From positions 1 to 43,674 of the forward strand of contig JAZNRO010000024.1 of the NCBI GenBank assembly GCA_045590715.1: 43,674 nucleotides of DNA. Reading direction: 5' to 3'. The position numbers and the translations under genes were made by a program. Source of the stretch: RGIG5579 sp045590715. GTDB lineage: Bacteria > Bacillota > Clostridia > Oscillospirales > SIG627. Positions 1-8,361 of this stretch are shown here, in pieces. The notes beneath the pieces were generated by a model. It worked only from the letters and a program-made list of their open reading frames with translations. It ran no database searches and had not been told where the DNA came from. Each line of letters starts with the position of its first letter. Within the stretch, counting starts at the first letter, position 1.

Positions 1-308
1 AGGCTGAAGACGAAGAAGTTCAGAAGTACATCGGCAAGGAAGTAATCGGCGGTATCCGTTCTGAAGCAATTCACGACGAGCCCATGTATCTGTCCCAGTT
101 CTCCGATTGGGTAATTGATGCAAACGTTGACGTAACCGAGCTGATGGGCGCAGAAATCTTCCTGTACCTGAACAGCCAGGAAACCAACTTCATTGCAAGA
201 GTATCTCCCAGATCCAAGGCAAAGGTTGGCGATTCCATCAAAGTTGCTTTCGATATCAACAGACTGCACCTGTTTGACAAAGATACCGAAATCTGCTTCT
301 GCCACTAA
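1..308 (+). CDS. Sugar ABC transporter ATP-binding protein, C-terminal part (MsmK/UgpC type)
   Basis: This is the last ~101 residues of a gene that begins before the window; codons are in frame from base 3. The visible part has the OB-fold (TOBE/MalK) regulatory domain that follows the nucleotide-binding domain in carbohydrate importer ATPases: a stretch reading LMGAEIFLYL, a segment ending in PRSKAKVGDSIKVAFD and the closing NRLHLFDKDTEICF, which is characteristic of the MsmK/UgpC/MalK group. Walker motifs and the LSGGQ signature lie outside the window, so ATPase activity cannot be checked. These ATPases energise import of sugars at the inner face of the membrane and often serve several permease sets. 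The permease operon at 20866-33013 has no ATPase of its own, so this gene is a candidate partner. A hairpin terminator follows 10 bases after the stop. Confidence 0.85.
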   Translation, partial: AEDEEVQKYIGKEVIGGIRSEAIHDEPMYLSQFSDWVIDANVDVTELMGAEIFLYLNSQETNFIARVSPRSKAKVGDSIKVAFDINRLHLFDKDTEICFCH

Positions 309-317
309 TTTAAAAGC

Positions 318-348
318 AAAAAGACGGACCTTGTGTCCGTCTTTTTTT
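318..348 (+). terminator. Rho-independent terminator after the ABC ATPase gene
   Basis: A stem of about 10 bp (AAAGACGGAC paired with GTCCGTCTTT) with a five-base loop, followed by a run of T. It lies just after the stop at 308 and separates the ATPase gene from the NSS transporter promoter. Confidence 0.88.
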
Positions 349-360
349 GTCGATTTTTTC

Positions 361-389
361 TTGCATTCTAGTGCTTTTTATGGTAAAAT
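361..389 (+). promoter_or_regulatory. Sigma-A promoter for the NSS transporter
   Basis: TTGCAT at 361-366 and TAAAAT at 384-389 are separated by exactly 17 bases. The promoter starts just past the preceding terminator and lies 30 bases before the chosen ATG at 419. It also excludes an upstream in-frame start at 347. Confidence 0.7.
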
Positions 390-418
390 ACTGTATCTTT
401 TGTTTGCGAGGAAAAAAT

Positions 419-1921
419 ATGGAAAAAAAGCATAACGGCTTTGCCAGCGGACTTGGTTTTGTGCTGGCGGCGGGAGGGTCTGCCGTAGGTCTTGGAAACC
501 TTTGGGGCTTCCCTTATAAGACCCATGATAACGGCGGTGCCGCATTTGTACTGGTATATATCGCTTGCGTACTATTGATCGGTGTTATTACCATGACCTG
601 CGAGATCTTTATTGGCAGAAGAGCCCAGGCAAATCCGGTAACGGCATTTAAAAAGGTGGATAGCCGCCTTGGCTGGATCGGCGTTTTGGCCATTTTGATC
701 CCCGGATTTATCGCTTGCTACTACTCGGTTTTGGGTGGTTACACCGTGCGCTTTGCCGCTACTTCTCTTTTTGGCAATGCAGGCACCTTCGTTCCCTTTG
801 CAGGAAACGTATGGCAGGTGATTCTCTATTCCGCGATCTTTATCGGTATGGCGCTGTTTGTTGTTATGGGCGGTGTAAAAGACGGCATTGAAAAGGCTTC
901 CAAAGTATTGATGCCGGCGCTGTTTGTGATCCTTTTGGGTACGGTTATCTTCTCTCTTTCTTTGGGAGAAGGAGTAAAGGAAGGACTTGCCTTTTACTTG
1001 AAACCCGATTTTTCTAAGCTTTCCGGTACCGGAATTTTGGCGGCAATGGGACAGGCTTTCTATTCTCTTTCTTTGGGAATGGGCGCTATGATCGCCTACG
1101 GTTCTTATACCGGTAAGGAAATAAGCCTTGTAAAATCCACTGCCATGATCTGTATTTTCGATACCATGGTAGCCTTGCTTGCCGGTTTTGCTATTTTCCC
1201 TGCGGTATATCATTATACGGCTACTACCGGTCTTGAGGTTGGCTCTTTCCAGGGCGTGGGACTGATGTTCCAGACGCTTCCTTTGGTATTTGAAGACCTG
1301 GGTATGTTAGGAAAGGTCATCAGTACTTTCTTTTTTGCAATGGTTACTATTGCAGCGGGAACTTCCGTTATTTCTCTTCTGGAAGTTGTTTGTCAGTTTA
1401 TCATTCAGAAATTTAAGGTTTCCCGTAAAAAGGCCGTTTCCGTTTTGTCCCTTGTCTGCTTTGCCATCTCTATTCCCGTGGGAATTTCTTTGGGCCAGGT
1501 ATTAAACGGTGCGGAAGATGCCATTGTAATCTTCGGTCAGAACCTACTTGATCTTTTTGATATTATTACCAACACGGTTCTAATGCCCGTATGTGCTTTC
1601 CTTGGCTGTATTACCGTTGGCTGGATCTTAGGTCCCAAGAAGGCGGTAAGCGAAATGGAAGAAGACGGCCAGAAGCTGGGCTTCTTTAAGCCGATCTTTA
1701 TGGTGATGGTAAAATTTGTAACACCCGTTTTGATCCTTGCTATTGAGATCTTCGGTGTATTTGATCTCATCTTCCCCAAGGGAGAAGGCGGCAGAGTATT
1801 TTCCTCTGACGGTCTTGGCATTTCCTTGACCGCTTACGGACTTCTGCTTCTGGGCGTTATCGCATACTTTGTATTCTTCAAAAAAGGAAATACCGGCTGT
1901 AACGCAGACGAAGAAGAATAA
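419..1921 (+). CDS. Sodium-dependent transporter, NSS (SNF) family
   Basis: A 500-residue integral membrane protein of the neurotransmitter:sodium symporter family, which imports amino acids or related amines with Na+ in bacteria. The N-terminus carries the family signature in the first helix, GSAVGLGNLWGFPY, which in LeuT contributes to sodium and substrate binding in the unwound part of TM1. About twelve hydrophobic segments follow, and the length is close to that of LeuT. ATG 419 is chosen because GAGGA at 408-412 lies 6 bases upstream, and because the longer frame would begin inside the promoter and add a non-family peptide. The substrate cannot be predicted from sequence alone. The gene is monocistronic, bounded by its own promoter and a terminator at 1936. 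Confidence 0.93.
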   Translation: MEKKHNGFASGLGFVLAAGGSAVGLGNLWGFPYKTHDNGGAAFVLVYIACVLLIGVITMTCEIFIGRRAQANPVTAFKKVDSRLGWIGVLAILIPGFIACYYSVLGGYTVRFAATSLFGNAGTFVPFAGNVWQVILYSAIFIGMALFVVMGGVKDGIEKASKVLMPALFVILLGTVIFSLSLGEGVKEGLAFYLKPDFSKLSGTGILAAMGQAFYSLSLGMGAMIAYGSYTGKEISLVKSTAMICIFDTMVALLAGFAIFPAVYHYTATTGLEVGSFQGVGLMFQTLPLVFEDLGMLGKVISTFFFAMVTIAAGTSVISLLEVVCQFIIQKFKVSRKKAVSVLSLVCFAISIPVGISLGQVLNGAEDAIVIFGQNLLDLFDIITNTVLMPVCAFLGCITVGWILGPKKAVSEMEEDGQKLGFFKPIFMVMVKFVTPVLILAIEIFGVFDLIFPKGEGGRVFSSDGLGISLTAYGLLLLGVIAYFVFFKKGNTGCNADEEE

Positions 1922-1935
1922 AATGAAATAAAAGA

Positions 1936-1971
1936 AAAAAGCCTCTTGTGTTTGGCAAGAGGCTTTTTATT
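1936..1971 (+). terminator. Terminator after the NSS transporter
   Basis: A 13-bp perfect stem (AAAAAGCCTCTTG with CAAGAGGCTTTTT) around a seven-base loop, ending in T-rich sequence. Confidence 0.88.
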
Positions 1972-1984
1972 TTGGCTTTGTGAG

Positions 1985-2022
1985 AAAAAAGAAAATACCG
2001 GGCGATAAGCCCGGTATTTTTT
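1985..2022 (-). terminator. Terminator of pckG
   Basis: AAAATACCGGGC at 1992-2003 pairs perfectly with GCCCGGTATTTT at 2009-2020 around a five-base loop. Read on the minus strand it follows the pckG stop directly and ends in a T run. The structure also has T residues on the plus side, so it may stop transcription both ways. Confidence 0.85.
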
Positions 2023-2025
2023 GTT

Positions 2026-3801
2026 TTACTTCAGGTTAGCTTTGAGGGTTTCCAGCTGTGCTTTCAGCTCAGCGGGGAGACGGTCAAACTTCTTGAAATA
2101 TTCTTCTACGTCAGCAGCGTATTCGGTCCAAGCGTCCTTATCAACGGTGAGGATGGACTTGAGAACGTCGATGTCCATATCCAGGTCGGTAAGGTCGATA
2201 TCTTCGGGCTTGGGAATGAAGCCGATAGCGGTTTCATCAGCGTCTGCCTTGCCTTCGCAGCGATCAATGATCCAGTTGAGAACTCTCATATTGTCGCCGA
2301 AGCCGGGCCACAGGAAGTTGCCTTCGTCATCGGTACGGAACCAGTTTACGTTGAAGATCTTGGGAGCTTTGTCACCCAGCTTTTCGCCCATGTTGAGCCA
2401 GTGCTGGAAGTAGTCGCCCATATTGTAACCGCAGAAGGGAAGCATTGCCATGGGGTCGTGACGAACTACGCCAACGGCACCGGCAGCAGCGGCGGTGGTT
2501 TCGGAAGCCATGGTAGCGCCTACGAATACGCCGTTCTTCCAATCCTTGGACTGGTAAACCAGGGGAGCCAGTTTTGCTCTTCTGCCGCCGAATACGATGG
2601 CAGAGATGGGAACGCCCGCGCCCTTATCAAACTCTTCGGAGATGCAGGGGCAGTTCACAGCGGGAGCGGTGAAACGGGAGTTGGGATGAGCAGCGCAAGT
2701 GGACTTGTCAGCCTTGTTGAACTTTGCGGGATCCCAGGGCTTGCCCGTCCAGTCGATTGCGTTTTCAGGCAGATTCTTGTTCAGACCTTCCCACCAAACG
2801 GTGTTGTCGTTAAGATCAAGAGCAACGTTGGTGAAGATGGTGTTCTTCTTGGTGGATTCCAGAGCGTTGAAGTTGCTCTTTTCGTTGGTACCGGGAGCTA
2901 CGCCGAAGAAGCCGTTTTCGGGGTTGATGGCGTAGAGTCTTCCGTCAGCGCCGATGCGCATCCAAGCAATATCGTCACCTACGGTCCAGATCTTGTAGCC
3001 CTTCTTGCGGAGATATTCCGGAGGAATGAGCATAGCAAGGTTGGTCTTACCGCAAGCGGAGGGGAATGCAGCGGCGATGTATTTTACTTCGCCCTTGGGA
3101 TTTTCAAGACCCAGGATGAGCATGTGTTCTGCCATCCAGCCTTCTTTCCAACCCTGGTAGGAAGCGATACGCAGTGCGAAGCACTTCTTGCCCAGAAGAA
3201 CGTTTCCGCCGTAAGCGGAGTTTACGGAAATGATGGTGTTGTCTTCGGGGAACTGGCAGATGTATCTGTTTTCGGGGTCAACGTCGCACTTTGCGTGGAG
3301 ACCGCGAACCCAGTCATTGGAGTCGCCGAGAACTTCCAGAACCTTGCTGCCTACGCGGGTCATGATAGCCATGTTCAGAACTACGTAGATAGAGTCGGTG
3401 ATTTCAATACCAACTTTTGCAAGAGGAGAACCGATGGGGCCCATAGAGAAGGGGATCACATACATGGTTCTGCCCTGGTAGGTGCCGCGAGCGATGTTGT
3501 AGAGCTTTTCATACATCTCTGCGGGAGCGCACCAGTTGTTGGTGGGGCCTGCATCTTCTTTGACAGAGGTGCAAATGAAGGTGCGGTCTTCCACACGTGC
3601 TACGTCATTCTGCTTGGTTCTGTGCAGGTAGCATCCGGGAAGTCTTTCTTCGTTGAGCTTAATGAGCTCGCCGGACTGGCAAGCTTCTTTGCGAAGTGCT
3701 TCCAGCTGATCTTCTTCACCGGTGATCCAAACGATCTTGTCGGGATTCAGAAGAGTTTTCATCTCTTCGATCCACTTTTGTACGGTTGCGTTAGTGGTCA
3801 T
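2026..3801 (-). CDS. pckG: Phosphoenolpyruvate carboxykinase (GTP)
   Basis: A 591-residue cytosolic enzyme interconverting oxaloacetate + GTP with PEP + CO2 + GDP. In anaerobes it often runs toward oxaloacetate to feed fumarate or succinate formation. The GTP-dependent family is recognised by overall sequence and by the kinase loop FPSACGKTN around residues 245-253. Cys250 is the reactive active-site cysteine typical of GTP-type enzymes and is absent from the shorter ATP-type. The metal and substrate region with RRAKLAPLVY and the nucleotide-binding segment NWFRTDDEGNFLWPGFG are also present. The length matches the family. The start at 3801 is supported by an AAAGGAA ribosome binding site on the minus strand at 3811-3818. 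The gene is transcribed alone from its own promoter and ends at a hairpin. Confidence 0.97.
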   Translation of the reverse strand: MTTNATVQKWIEEMKTLLNPDKIVWITGEEDQLEALRKEACQSGELIKLNEERLPGCYLHRTKQNDVARVEDRTFICTSVKEDAGPTNNWCAPAEMYEKLYNIARGTYQGRTMYVIPFSMGPIGSPLAKVGIEITDSIYVVLNMAIMTRVGSKVLEVLGDSNDWVRGLHAKCDVDPENRYICQFPEDNTIISVNSAYGGNVLLGKKCFALRIASYQGWKEGWMAEHMLILGLENPKGEVKYIAAAFPSACGKTNLAMLIPPEYLRKKGYKIWTVGDDIAWMRIGADGRLYAINPENGFFGVAPGTNEKSNFNALESTKKNTIFTNVALDLNDNTVWWEGLNKNLPENAIDWTGKPWDPAKFNKADKSTCAAHPNSRFTAPAVNCPCISEEFDKGAGVPISAIVFGGRRAKLAPLVYQSKDWKNGVFVGATMASETTAAAAGAVGVVRHDPMAMLPFCGYNMGDYFQHWLNMGEKLGDKAPKIFNVNWFRTDDEGNFLWPGFGDNMRVLNWIIDRCEGKADADETAIGFIPKPEDIDLTDLDMDIDVLKSILTVDKDAWTEYAADVEEYFKKFDRLPAELKAQLETLKANLK

Positions 3802-3839
3802 AATTTTGTGTTCCTTTCACAAATATCATATTCATATAC

Positions 3840-3868
3840 ATTATACTGAAAAAAGCCGATTTGTGCAA
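3840..3868 (-). promoter_or_regulatory. Sigma-A promoter for pckG
   Basis: On the minus strand TTGCAC (3863-3868) and a perfect TATAAT (3840-3845) are separated by 17 bases. It lies 38 bases upstream of the pckG start, back to back with the promoter of the yfmF operon. Confidence 0.8.
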
Positions 3869-3957
3869 GAGGAAGAAAAGAAAAAAATGGGGAAAAACAT
3901 TATTTTTTTTGATTAAAACAGTAAAAAATCTTTTTCACAAAAAAATCACAAAAAAAT

Positions 3958-3986
3958 TTGAAAAGATAGAAAAAATATAGTATACT
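3958..3986 (+). promoter_or_regulatory. Sigma-A promoter for the yfmF-lgt-folD operon
   Basis: TTGAAA at 3958-3963 and TATACT at 3981-3986 with a 17-base spacer, in very A/T-rich DNA. The first gene starts at 4027 with AGAAAGGA at 4013-4020 as its ribosome binding site. Confidence 0.78.
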
Positions 3987-4026
3987 ATAAAGGTGTAATA
4001 TTTTTCATATCAAGAAAGGACCGGAT

Positions 4027-5310
4027 ATGAACCGAAAATTGCTGAATCGCCGGGAGATTGCGCCGGGCGTTTCGTTAAACTTTGTGGAAAACGATCGGTA
4101 TAAAACCAATTATATCACCTTTTATTTTGTATCAAAACTGGATGGGAAGACTGCTTCTTACAACACTCTTTTATCCCGGGTTCTGACCCGCGGAACGGAA
4201 AACTATCCCAGCCAGATGAAATTAAATCGTGCCTTGGATGAGCTGTACGATGCCTGTCTTTCTTCCGATTCGGTAAAGGTGGGTGAGTGGCATGCTCTGG
4301 CTATTTCCATGGCGCTTTTGGATAACGCCTTTGCTTTAAGCGGGGAGGACATTACTTCAAAGGGTATCGACCTTTTGGAGGAAGTGATCTTTTCGCCCTA
4401 TCTTCCCGGGGGCGTTTTCTCGGAAGAATACGTAAAGAGCGAAAAGAAAATGGCTCTTTTGGAAATTGATTCTCTTGTAAATAACAAGGCAAGATATGCA
4501 AGACAGAGAATGATCGAGCATATGTGCCGATTAGAGCCTTACAGCACCTGTGCACTGGGCGAAAAAAGAGAGATTTCCAAGATCGGTGCAGAAAGTCTTT
4601 TTGCTTATTACAAGGAACTTATCCGTACCGCCCGCATTGAGATCTTTTTCGTAGGCAGATTTGATGAGAAGGCGGTGGAAGAGAGAGTTCTAAAACTGTT
4701 TTCACAGAAAGAGCGTAATTTTTCGCCTTTGCCCCAGCCTTCCATCCGTACCCGTGCCAAAGGGGTGAAAGAGGTAACGGAGGAAATGGATATTACCCAG
4801 GCAAATCTTGTGATGGGCTTCCGTACCGGTGTCAGCATTTACGATCCCCAGTGGCGGGCCATGAGCCTTTATAATTCCGTTTTGGGCGGATCTTTAACCT
4901 CGAAGCTTTTCTGCGTTCTGCGAGAGAAGATGAGCCTTTGCTATTCCATTTCTTCTTACCCCGATGCCCTAAAGGGGATCATGACTGTTTACGCCGGCAT
5001 TGCATCGGAAAACAGAGAACTTGCCATCAAGGAAGCCCTTCATCAGATGGAGGAGATAAGACTTGGCAATATTACGCCGGAGGAACTGGAAAACGCCAGA
5101 GGCGCTTTGACCCACGCCCTGCGCGGTCTTGGGGACAATCCCGGGGCGCTGGCGGATTGGTTCTTACCCAGAATTCTGGCAGGGGTATTCTCTACGCCCG
5201 ATGAAATCATAAAAGAACTTTCTCTTCTCACCAAAGAAGACGTGGTTGGCGTATCGGAAAATATTACCCTGGATACGGTTTATACCCTGAAGGGAAAGGA
5301 GGCAAAATAA
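4027..5310 (+). CDS. yfmF: M16-family non-catalytic protein, EF-P modification-associated YfmF type
   Basis: A 427-residue protein with the two-lobed M16 (pitrilysin-like) fold. It lacks the HxxEH zinc motif: the position after the first strands reads SRVLTRGTENYPSQMKLNR, with no histidine pair. This matches the inactive partner of an M16 heterodimer, with the active subunit encoded immediately downstream. In Bacillus, relatives of this pair are annotated as associated with 5-aminopentanol modification of elongation factor P; the mechanism is not established by this sequence. The C-terminal lobe has the substrate-binding pattern LYNSVLGGSLTSKLFCVLREK. It is the first gene of a seven-gene operon, and its stop overlaps the next start by one base (TAATG), so translation is probably coupled. 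Cytoplasmic, with no signal peptide. Confidence 0.85.
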   Translation: MNRKLLNRREIAPGVSLNFVENDRYKTNYITFYFVSKLDGKTASYNTLLSRVLTRGTENYPSQMKLNRALDELYDACLSSDSVKVGEWHALAISMALLDNAFALSGEDITSKGIDLLEEVIFSPYLPGGVFSEEYVKSEKKMALLEIDSLVNNKARYARQRMIEHMCRLEPYSTCALGEKREISKIGAESLFAYYKELIRTARIEIFFVGRFDEKAVEERVLKLFSQKERNFSPLPQPSIRTRAKGVKEVTEEMDITQANLVMGFRTGVSIYDPQWRAMSLYNSVLGGSLTSKLFCVLREKMSLCYSISSYPDALKGIMTVYAGIASENRELAIKEALHQMEEIRLGNITPEELENARGALTHALRGLGDNPGALADWFLPRILAGVFSTPDEIIKELSLLTKEDVVGVSENITLDTVYTLKGKEAK

Positions 5311-6602
5311 TGCGTTTTATCACCAAAGAAAATCCGAAGATCGGTGAAAAGTATTATCGCGGAAAGCACGCCTCCGGCCTTGAGGTTGTCATTGTTCCCA
5401 AAGCCCATCGGAAGGCCTTTGCTCTTCTGGGCACCCGTTACGGTTCGGTGAACCGGGTATTTAAAACGGATAAGGATAAAGATTTCATCACCGTTCCCGA
5501 CGGAATTGCCCATTTTCTGGAGCACAAGCTTTTTGAGAATGAGGACGGCAGTGATACCTTCAGTCATTTCGCGGCCTTGGGCGCCAGCTGTAACGCTTTT
5601 ACCTCTACGGAAATGACCGCTTATCTCTTTTCCGCTACGGAAAATTACTATGAAAACTTAAAGGTCCTGGTGGACTTTGTTACCACGCCTTATTTTACCC
5701 CGGAAACGGTGGAAAAGGAAATGGGAATTATCGGGCAGGAGATCCGTATGTGCCACGACGAGCCCTTCCACCAGCTGTATTACGGACTTTTGGACGCGCT
5801 TTTTGTAAACCATAACGTAAAAGTGGATATTGCGGGAACGGAAGAGACCATTTCCCATATTACAAGCGATATTCTTTACCGCTGTTATAACACGTTTTAT
5901 AATCTTAACAATATGCTCCTTGTTCTTTGCGGTCCTTGGGACAAGAAAAAGGTGAAAGCGGTGCTGGACGAAAATCTGAAGGAAAGCAAGCCCATTCAGA
6001 TCCAGACCCGTTTCCCGGAAGAGCCCCGGCGCATCAACAAGAAAAAAGTAGTCAAGGAATTTCCCGTAGGAACGCCTCTTTTTGCCGTTGGTATGAAAGA
6101 GGACGATCTGAAAAAGAGAATTTCTCCCCGGGATATTTTAAAGAAGCAGGCGGAGCACGAAATTTTGTCCGATATGCTTTTCGGAAAGTCCAGTGCTTTT
6201 TATAACGAACTTTATGACAAGGGACTCATCGGCGACCGATTCTCCCTGGAATACAATCTTTCAAAAAGCTACGGGTATCTTCTCATCTTCGGTGAGAGCC
6301 GCAGACCTGAAAGCGTATATAAGAGAATCTATGAAACCGTAAAGGGCGCTATGGATCTTGTGACAAAAGAGGATTTTGAAAGAAGCCGCAAGGCTGTTTA
6401 TTCCCGGGCGGTGCAGGATTGGAATTCCACCACCCAGATTTCTGAAAACTTTATGGACTTTGCCTTTTCCGGAACGGATATGCTCCTTTATCCGGAAGCC
6501 ATTGGCAGTGTTACTCTAGAGGATATTAAAAATCGGATCCGGGCATCGTATAACCCTCGCCGTCTTGCCCTGTCCATTGTGAAACCTTGTAAGGAGAAAT
6601 AA
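5310..6602 (+). CDS. yfmH: M16-family zinc peptidase, EF-P modification-associated YfmH type
   Basis: A 430-residue M16 peptidase with the complete inverted zinc motif HFLEH at residues 68-72, inside DGIAHFLEHKLFE. The downstream helix EKEMGIIGQEI should carry the third ligand, as in pitrilysin relatives. It is the catalytic counterpart of the upstream YfmF-type protein, and the pair is expected to form a clam-shell heterodimer that degrades or processes a small peptide or unfolded segment. Its link to EF-P modification is family knowledge rather than something seen here. The start overlaps the upstream stop by one base. The stop is followed one base later by the lgt start, so the order yfmF-yfmH-lgt-folD forms a translationally coupled block. 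Confidence 0.9.
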   Translation: MRFITKENPKIGEKYYRGKHASGLEVVIVPKAHRKAFALLGTRYGSVNRVFKTDKDKDFITVPDGIAHFLEHKLFENEDGSDTFSHFAALGASCNAFTSTEMTAYLFSATENYYENLKVLVDFVTTPYFTPETVEKEMGIIGQEIRMCHDEPFHQLYYGLLDALFVNHNVKVDIAGTEETISHITSDILYRCYNTFYNLNNMLLVLCGPWDKKKVKAVLDENLKESKPIQIQTRFPEEPRRINKKKVVKEFPVGTPLFAVGMKEDDLKKRISPRDILKKQAEHEILSDMLFGKSSAFYNELYDKGLIGDRFSLEYNLSKSYGYLLIFGESRRPESVYKRIYETVKGAMDLVTKEDFERSRKAVYSRAVQDWNSTTQISENFMDFAFSGTDMLLYPEAIGSVTLEDIKNRIRASYNPRRLALSIVKPCKEK

Positions 6603-6603
6603 A

Positions 6604-7503
6604 ATGTATCTGATGAATTCGACTACCATCGTTTCCTTTCCGGAACTGGATCTGGGACCTTGGACCATCAACCGTTTTTTGGTGAAGGATCTGTTTGGAA
6701 AGATCTCCATCGCCTGGTACGGCGTGATCATTTGCTTTGCGATGATCCTGGCCGCCTCGCTTATTTTGTACCACGCGGTGAAAAAAGAAGGAATGGATCT
6801 GGATTCCTTTTTGGATTACTTCCTTTTCGCCATCCCTTTAGGTGTGGTAGGCGCCCGGACCATGTACGTTTTGGCAAGGCTTGAGGAATACGACAGCTTT
6901 TCCGAAATGATCGCCATCTGGAACGGCGGTATCGCCATTTACGGCGCTATCATTGCCGGGGCACTGACCATCTTTGTTTTGACAAGGATCAAAAAGCACA
7001 GTGTTTTGAAGGTGTTTGATACTTTCGTGCCCGGCCTTCTCATTGCCCAGTCCCTGGGACGTTGGGGCAACTTTATCAACGGAGAAGCCTATGGCGAAGT
7101 GATGAAAAATCCCCTTCCCTGGGGTATGATCGTAAACGGCACCGGCCCTGTACATCCCACCTTCCTTTATGAATCCATCATTACCTTTGTGGGATTTTTG
7201 CTTGCTACCTTTGTGGTTTACCGCCTGAAAAAAACAGACGGTCAGGTAACTGCTTTTTACCTTGTTTGGTACGGCATCGGAAGAACGCTGGTGGAGGGCC
7301 TTCGCACTGACTCCCTGATGATCGGGGACTTGCGCCTTTCCCAGTGTATCGGAATTTTTTCCGCCCTTTGCGGCATTTTGCTCTTTGTCCTGCCTATGAC
7401 TCTGAAAAAGCCGGAGAAAGAAGAGAAAGCGGAAGAAATCGAAGAAAAAATGGAAGAAACAAAAGAAGAAAATACACAAGAAACAGAAGGAGAAAAAGAA
7501 TAA
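6604..7503 (+). CDS. lgt: Prolipoprotein diacylglyceryl transferase
   Basis: A 299-residue polytopic membrane enzyme that transfers diacylglycerol from phosphatidylglycerol to the lipobox cysteine of prelipoproteins, the first step of lipoprotein maturation. The hallmark GRWGNFINGEAYG carries the essential arginine and asparagine of the Lgt signature, and HPTFLYES is the second conserved motif. About seven hydrophobic segments are visible. The last ~30 residues are a glutamate/lysine-rich hydrophilic tail not needed in the family and probably cytoplasmic. The gene starts one base after the yfmH stop and overlaps the folD start by one base. Two of the three proteins encoded at the end of the same operon have lipoboxes and are direct predicted substrates. 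Confidence 0.96.
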   Translation: MYLMNSTTIVSFPELDLGPWTINRFLVKDLFGKISIAWYGVIICFAMILAASLILYHAVKKEGMDLDSFLDYFLFAIPLGVVGARTMYVLARLEEYDSFSEMIAIWNGGIAIYGAIIAGALTIFVLTRIKKHSVLKVFDTFVPGLLIAQSLGRWGNFINGEAYGEVMKNPLPWGMIVNGTGPVHPTFLYESIITFVGFLLATFVVYRLKKTDGQVTAFYLVWYGIGRTLVEGLRTDSLMIGDLRLSQCIGIFSALCGILLFVLPMTLKKPEKEEKAEEIEEKMEETKEENTQETEGEKE

Positions 7504-8351
7504 TGGCAATTCTCATTGACGGAAAAAAGACCTCTTTGAAACTGAGAGAGCAGATAAAAAAAGAAACGGAAAAACTGGTAGAGGAAACCGGCGTTCGACC
7601 CGGCCTTGCGGTGATCTTGGTAGGAGATGACCCTGCTTCCGCTATCTACGTAAGAAATAAGAAAAAGGCTTGCGAAGAGGTAGGTTTCCAGTCCCTGGAA
7701 TATAAGCTTCCCGCCACTTCCACCCAGGAAGAAGTGCTTTCTCTTATTGATACCTTAAACGCAGATGAAAACGTACACGGTATTTTGGTACAGCTCCCCG
7801 TGCCTAAGCATATTAATGATAAGGCTGTTATCGATAGAATTTCCCCTAAAAAGGACGTAGATGCTTTCTCTTATGAAAACGTAGGAAGAATCGTTACCGG
7901 TGAATTTGATTTCGTTCCCTGTACCCCTGCCGGTATTATGGCACTGCTAGAAGAATACGGCATTGATCCCAGTGGCAAGCAGGCAGTGGTGATCGGCCGA
8001 AGCAACATCGTAGGAAAGCCTATGGGACTTTTGCTTTTACATAAGAATGCTACCGTAACGATCTGCCACTCCAGAACCCAGAACCTTTCCGAGGTTTGCC
8101 GCGGTGCGGATATTTTGGTTGCGGCAGTAGGCAAGGCAAAATTTGTAACGGAAGATATGGTAAAAGAAGGAGCCGTTGTCATTGACGTTGGTATGAACCG
8201 TGACGAAAACGGACTTTGCGGCGACGTTGATTTTGAAAACGTAGAGAAAAAGGCTTCCTACATTACCCCCGTTCCCGGCGGCGTAGGACCTATGACTATT
8301 ACCCTTTTGCTTCAGAATACTTTAACCAGTGCAAAGAAAGCTTCTAAATAA
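7503..8351 (+). CDS. folD: Bifunctional methylenetetrahydrofolate dehydrogenase/methenyltetrahydrofolate cyclohydrolase
   Basis: A 282-residue cytosolic enzyme converting 5,10-methylene-THF to 10-formyl-THF through methenyl-THF, using NADP+ (or NAD+). Seen: the catalytic-lysine region around VRNKKKACEEVG, LVQLPVPKHI, the PCTPAGIM substrate loop, the nucleotide-binding motif VIGRSNIVGKPM and the closing TPVPGGVGPMT signature. The length is typical. A longer open frame runs back into lgt in another phase, but ATG 7503 in a TAATG overlap gives the normal family N-terminus (AILIDGKK). Coupled to lgt and followed 10 bases later by the first foldase-like lipoprotein gene. Confidence 0.97.
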   Translation: MAILIDGKKTSLKLREQIKKETEKLVEETGVRPGLAVILVGDDPASAIYVRNKKKACEEVGFQSLEYKLPATSTQEEVLSLIDTLNADENVHGILVQLPVPKHINDKAVIDRISPKKDVDAFSYENVGRIVTGEFDFVPCTPAGIMALLEEYGIDPSGKQAVVIGRSNIVGKPMGLLLLHKNATVTICHSRTQNLSEVCRGADILVAAVGKAKFVTEDMVKEGAVVIDVGMNRDENGLCGDVDFENVEKKASYITPVPGGVGPMTITLLLQNTLTSAKKASK

Positions 8352-8361
8352 GGAGTAAAAA

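Noticed and set aside
2401..3849. A 482-codon open frame on the plus strand
   Set aside because: It is fully antisense to pckG, has no family resemblance and no ribosome binding site; it reflects the codon bias of pckG.
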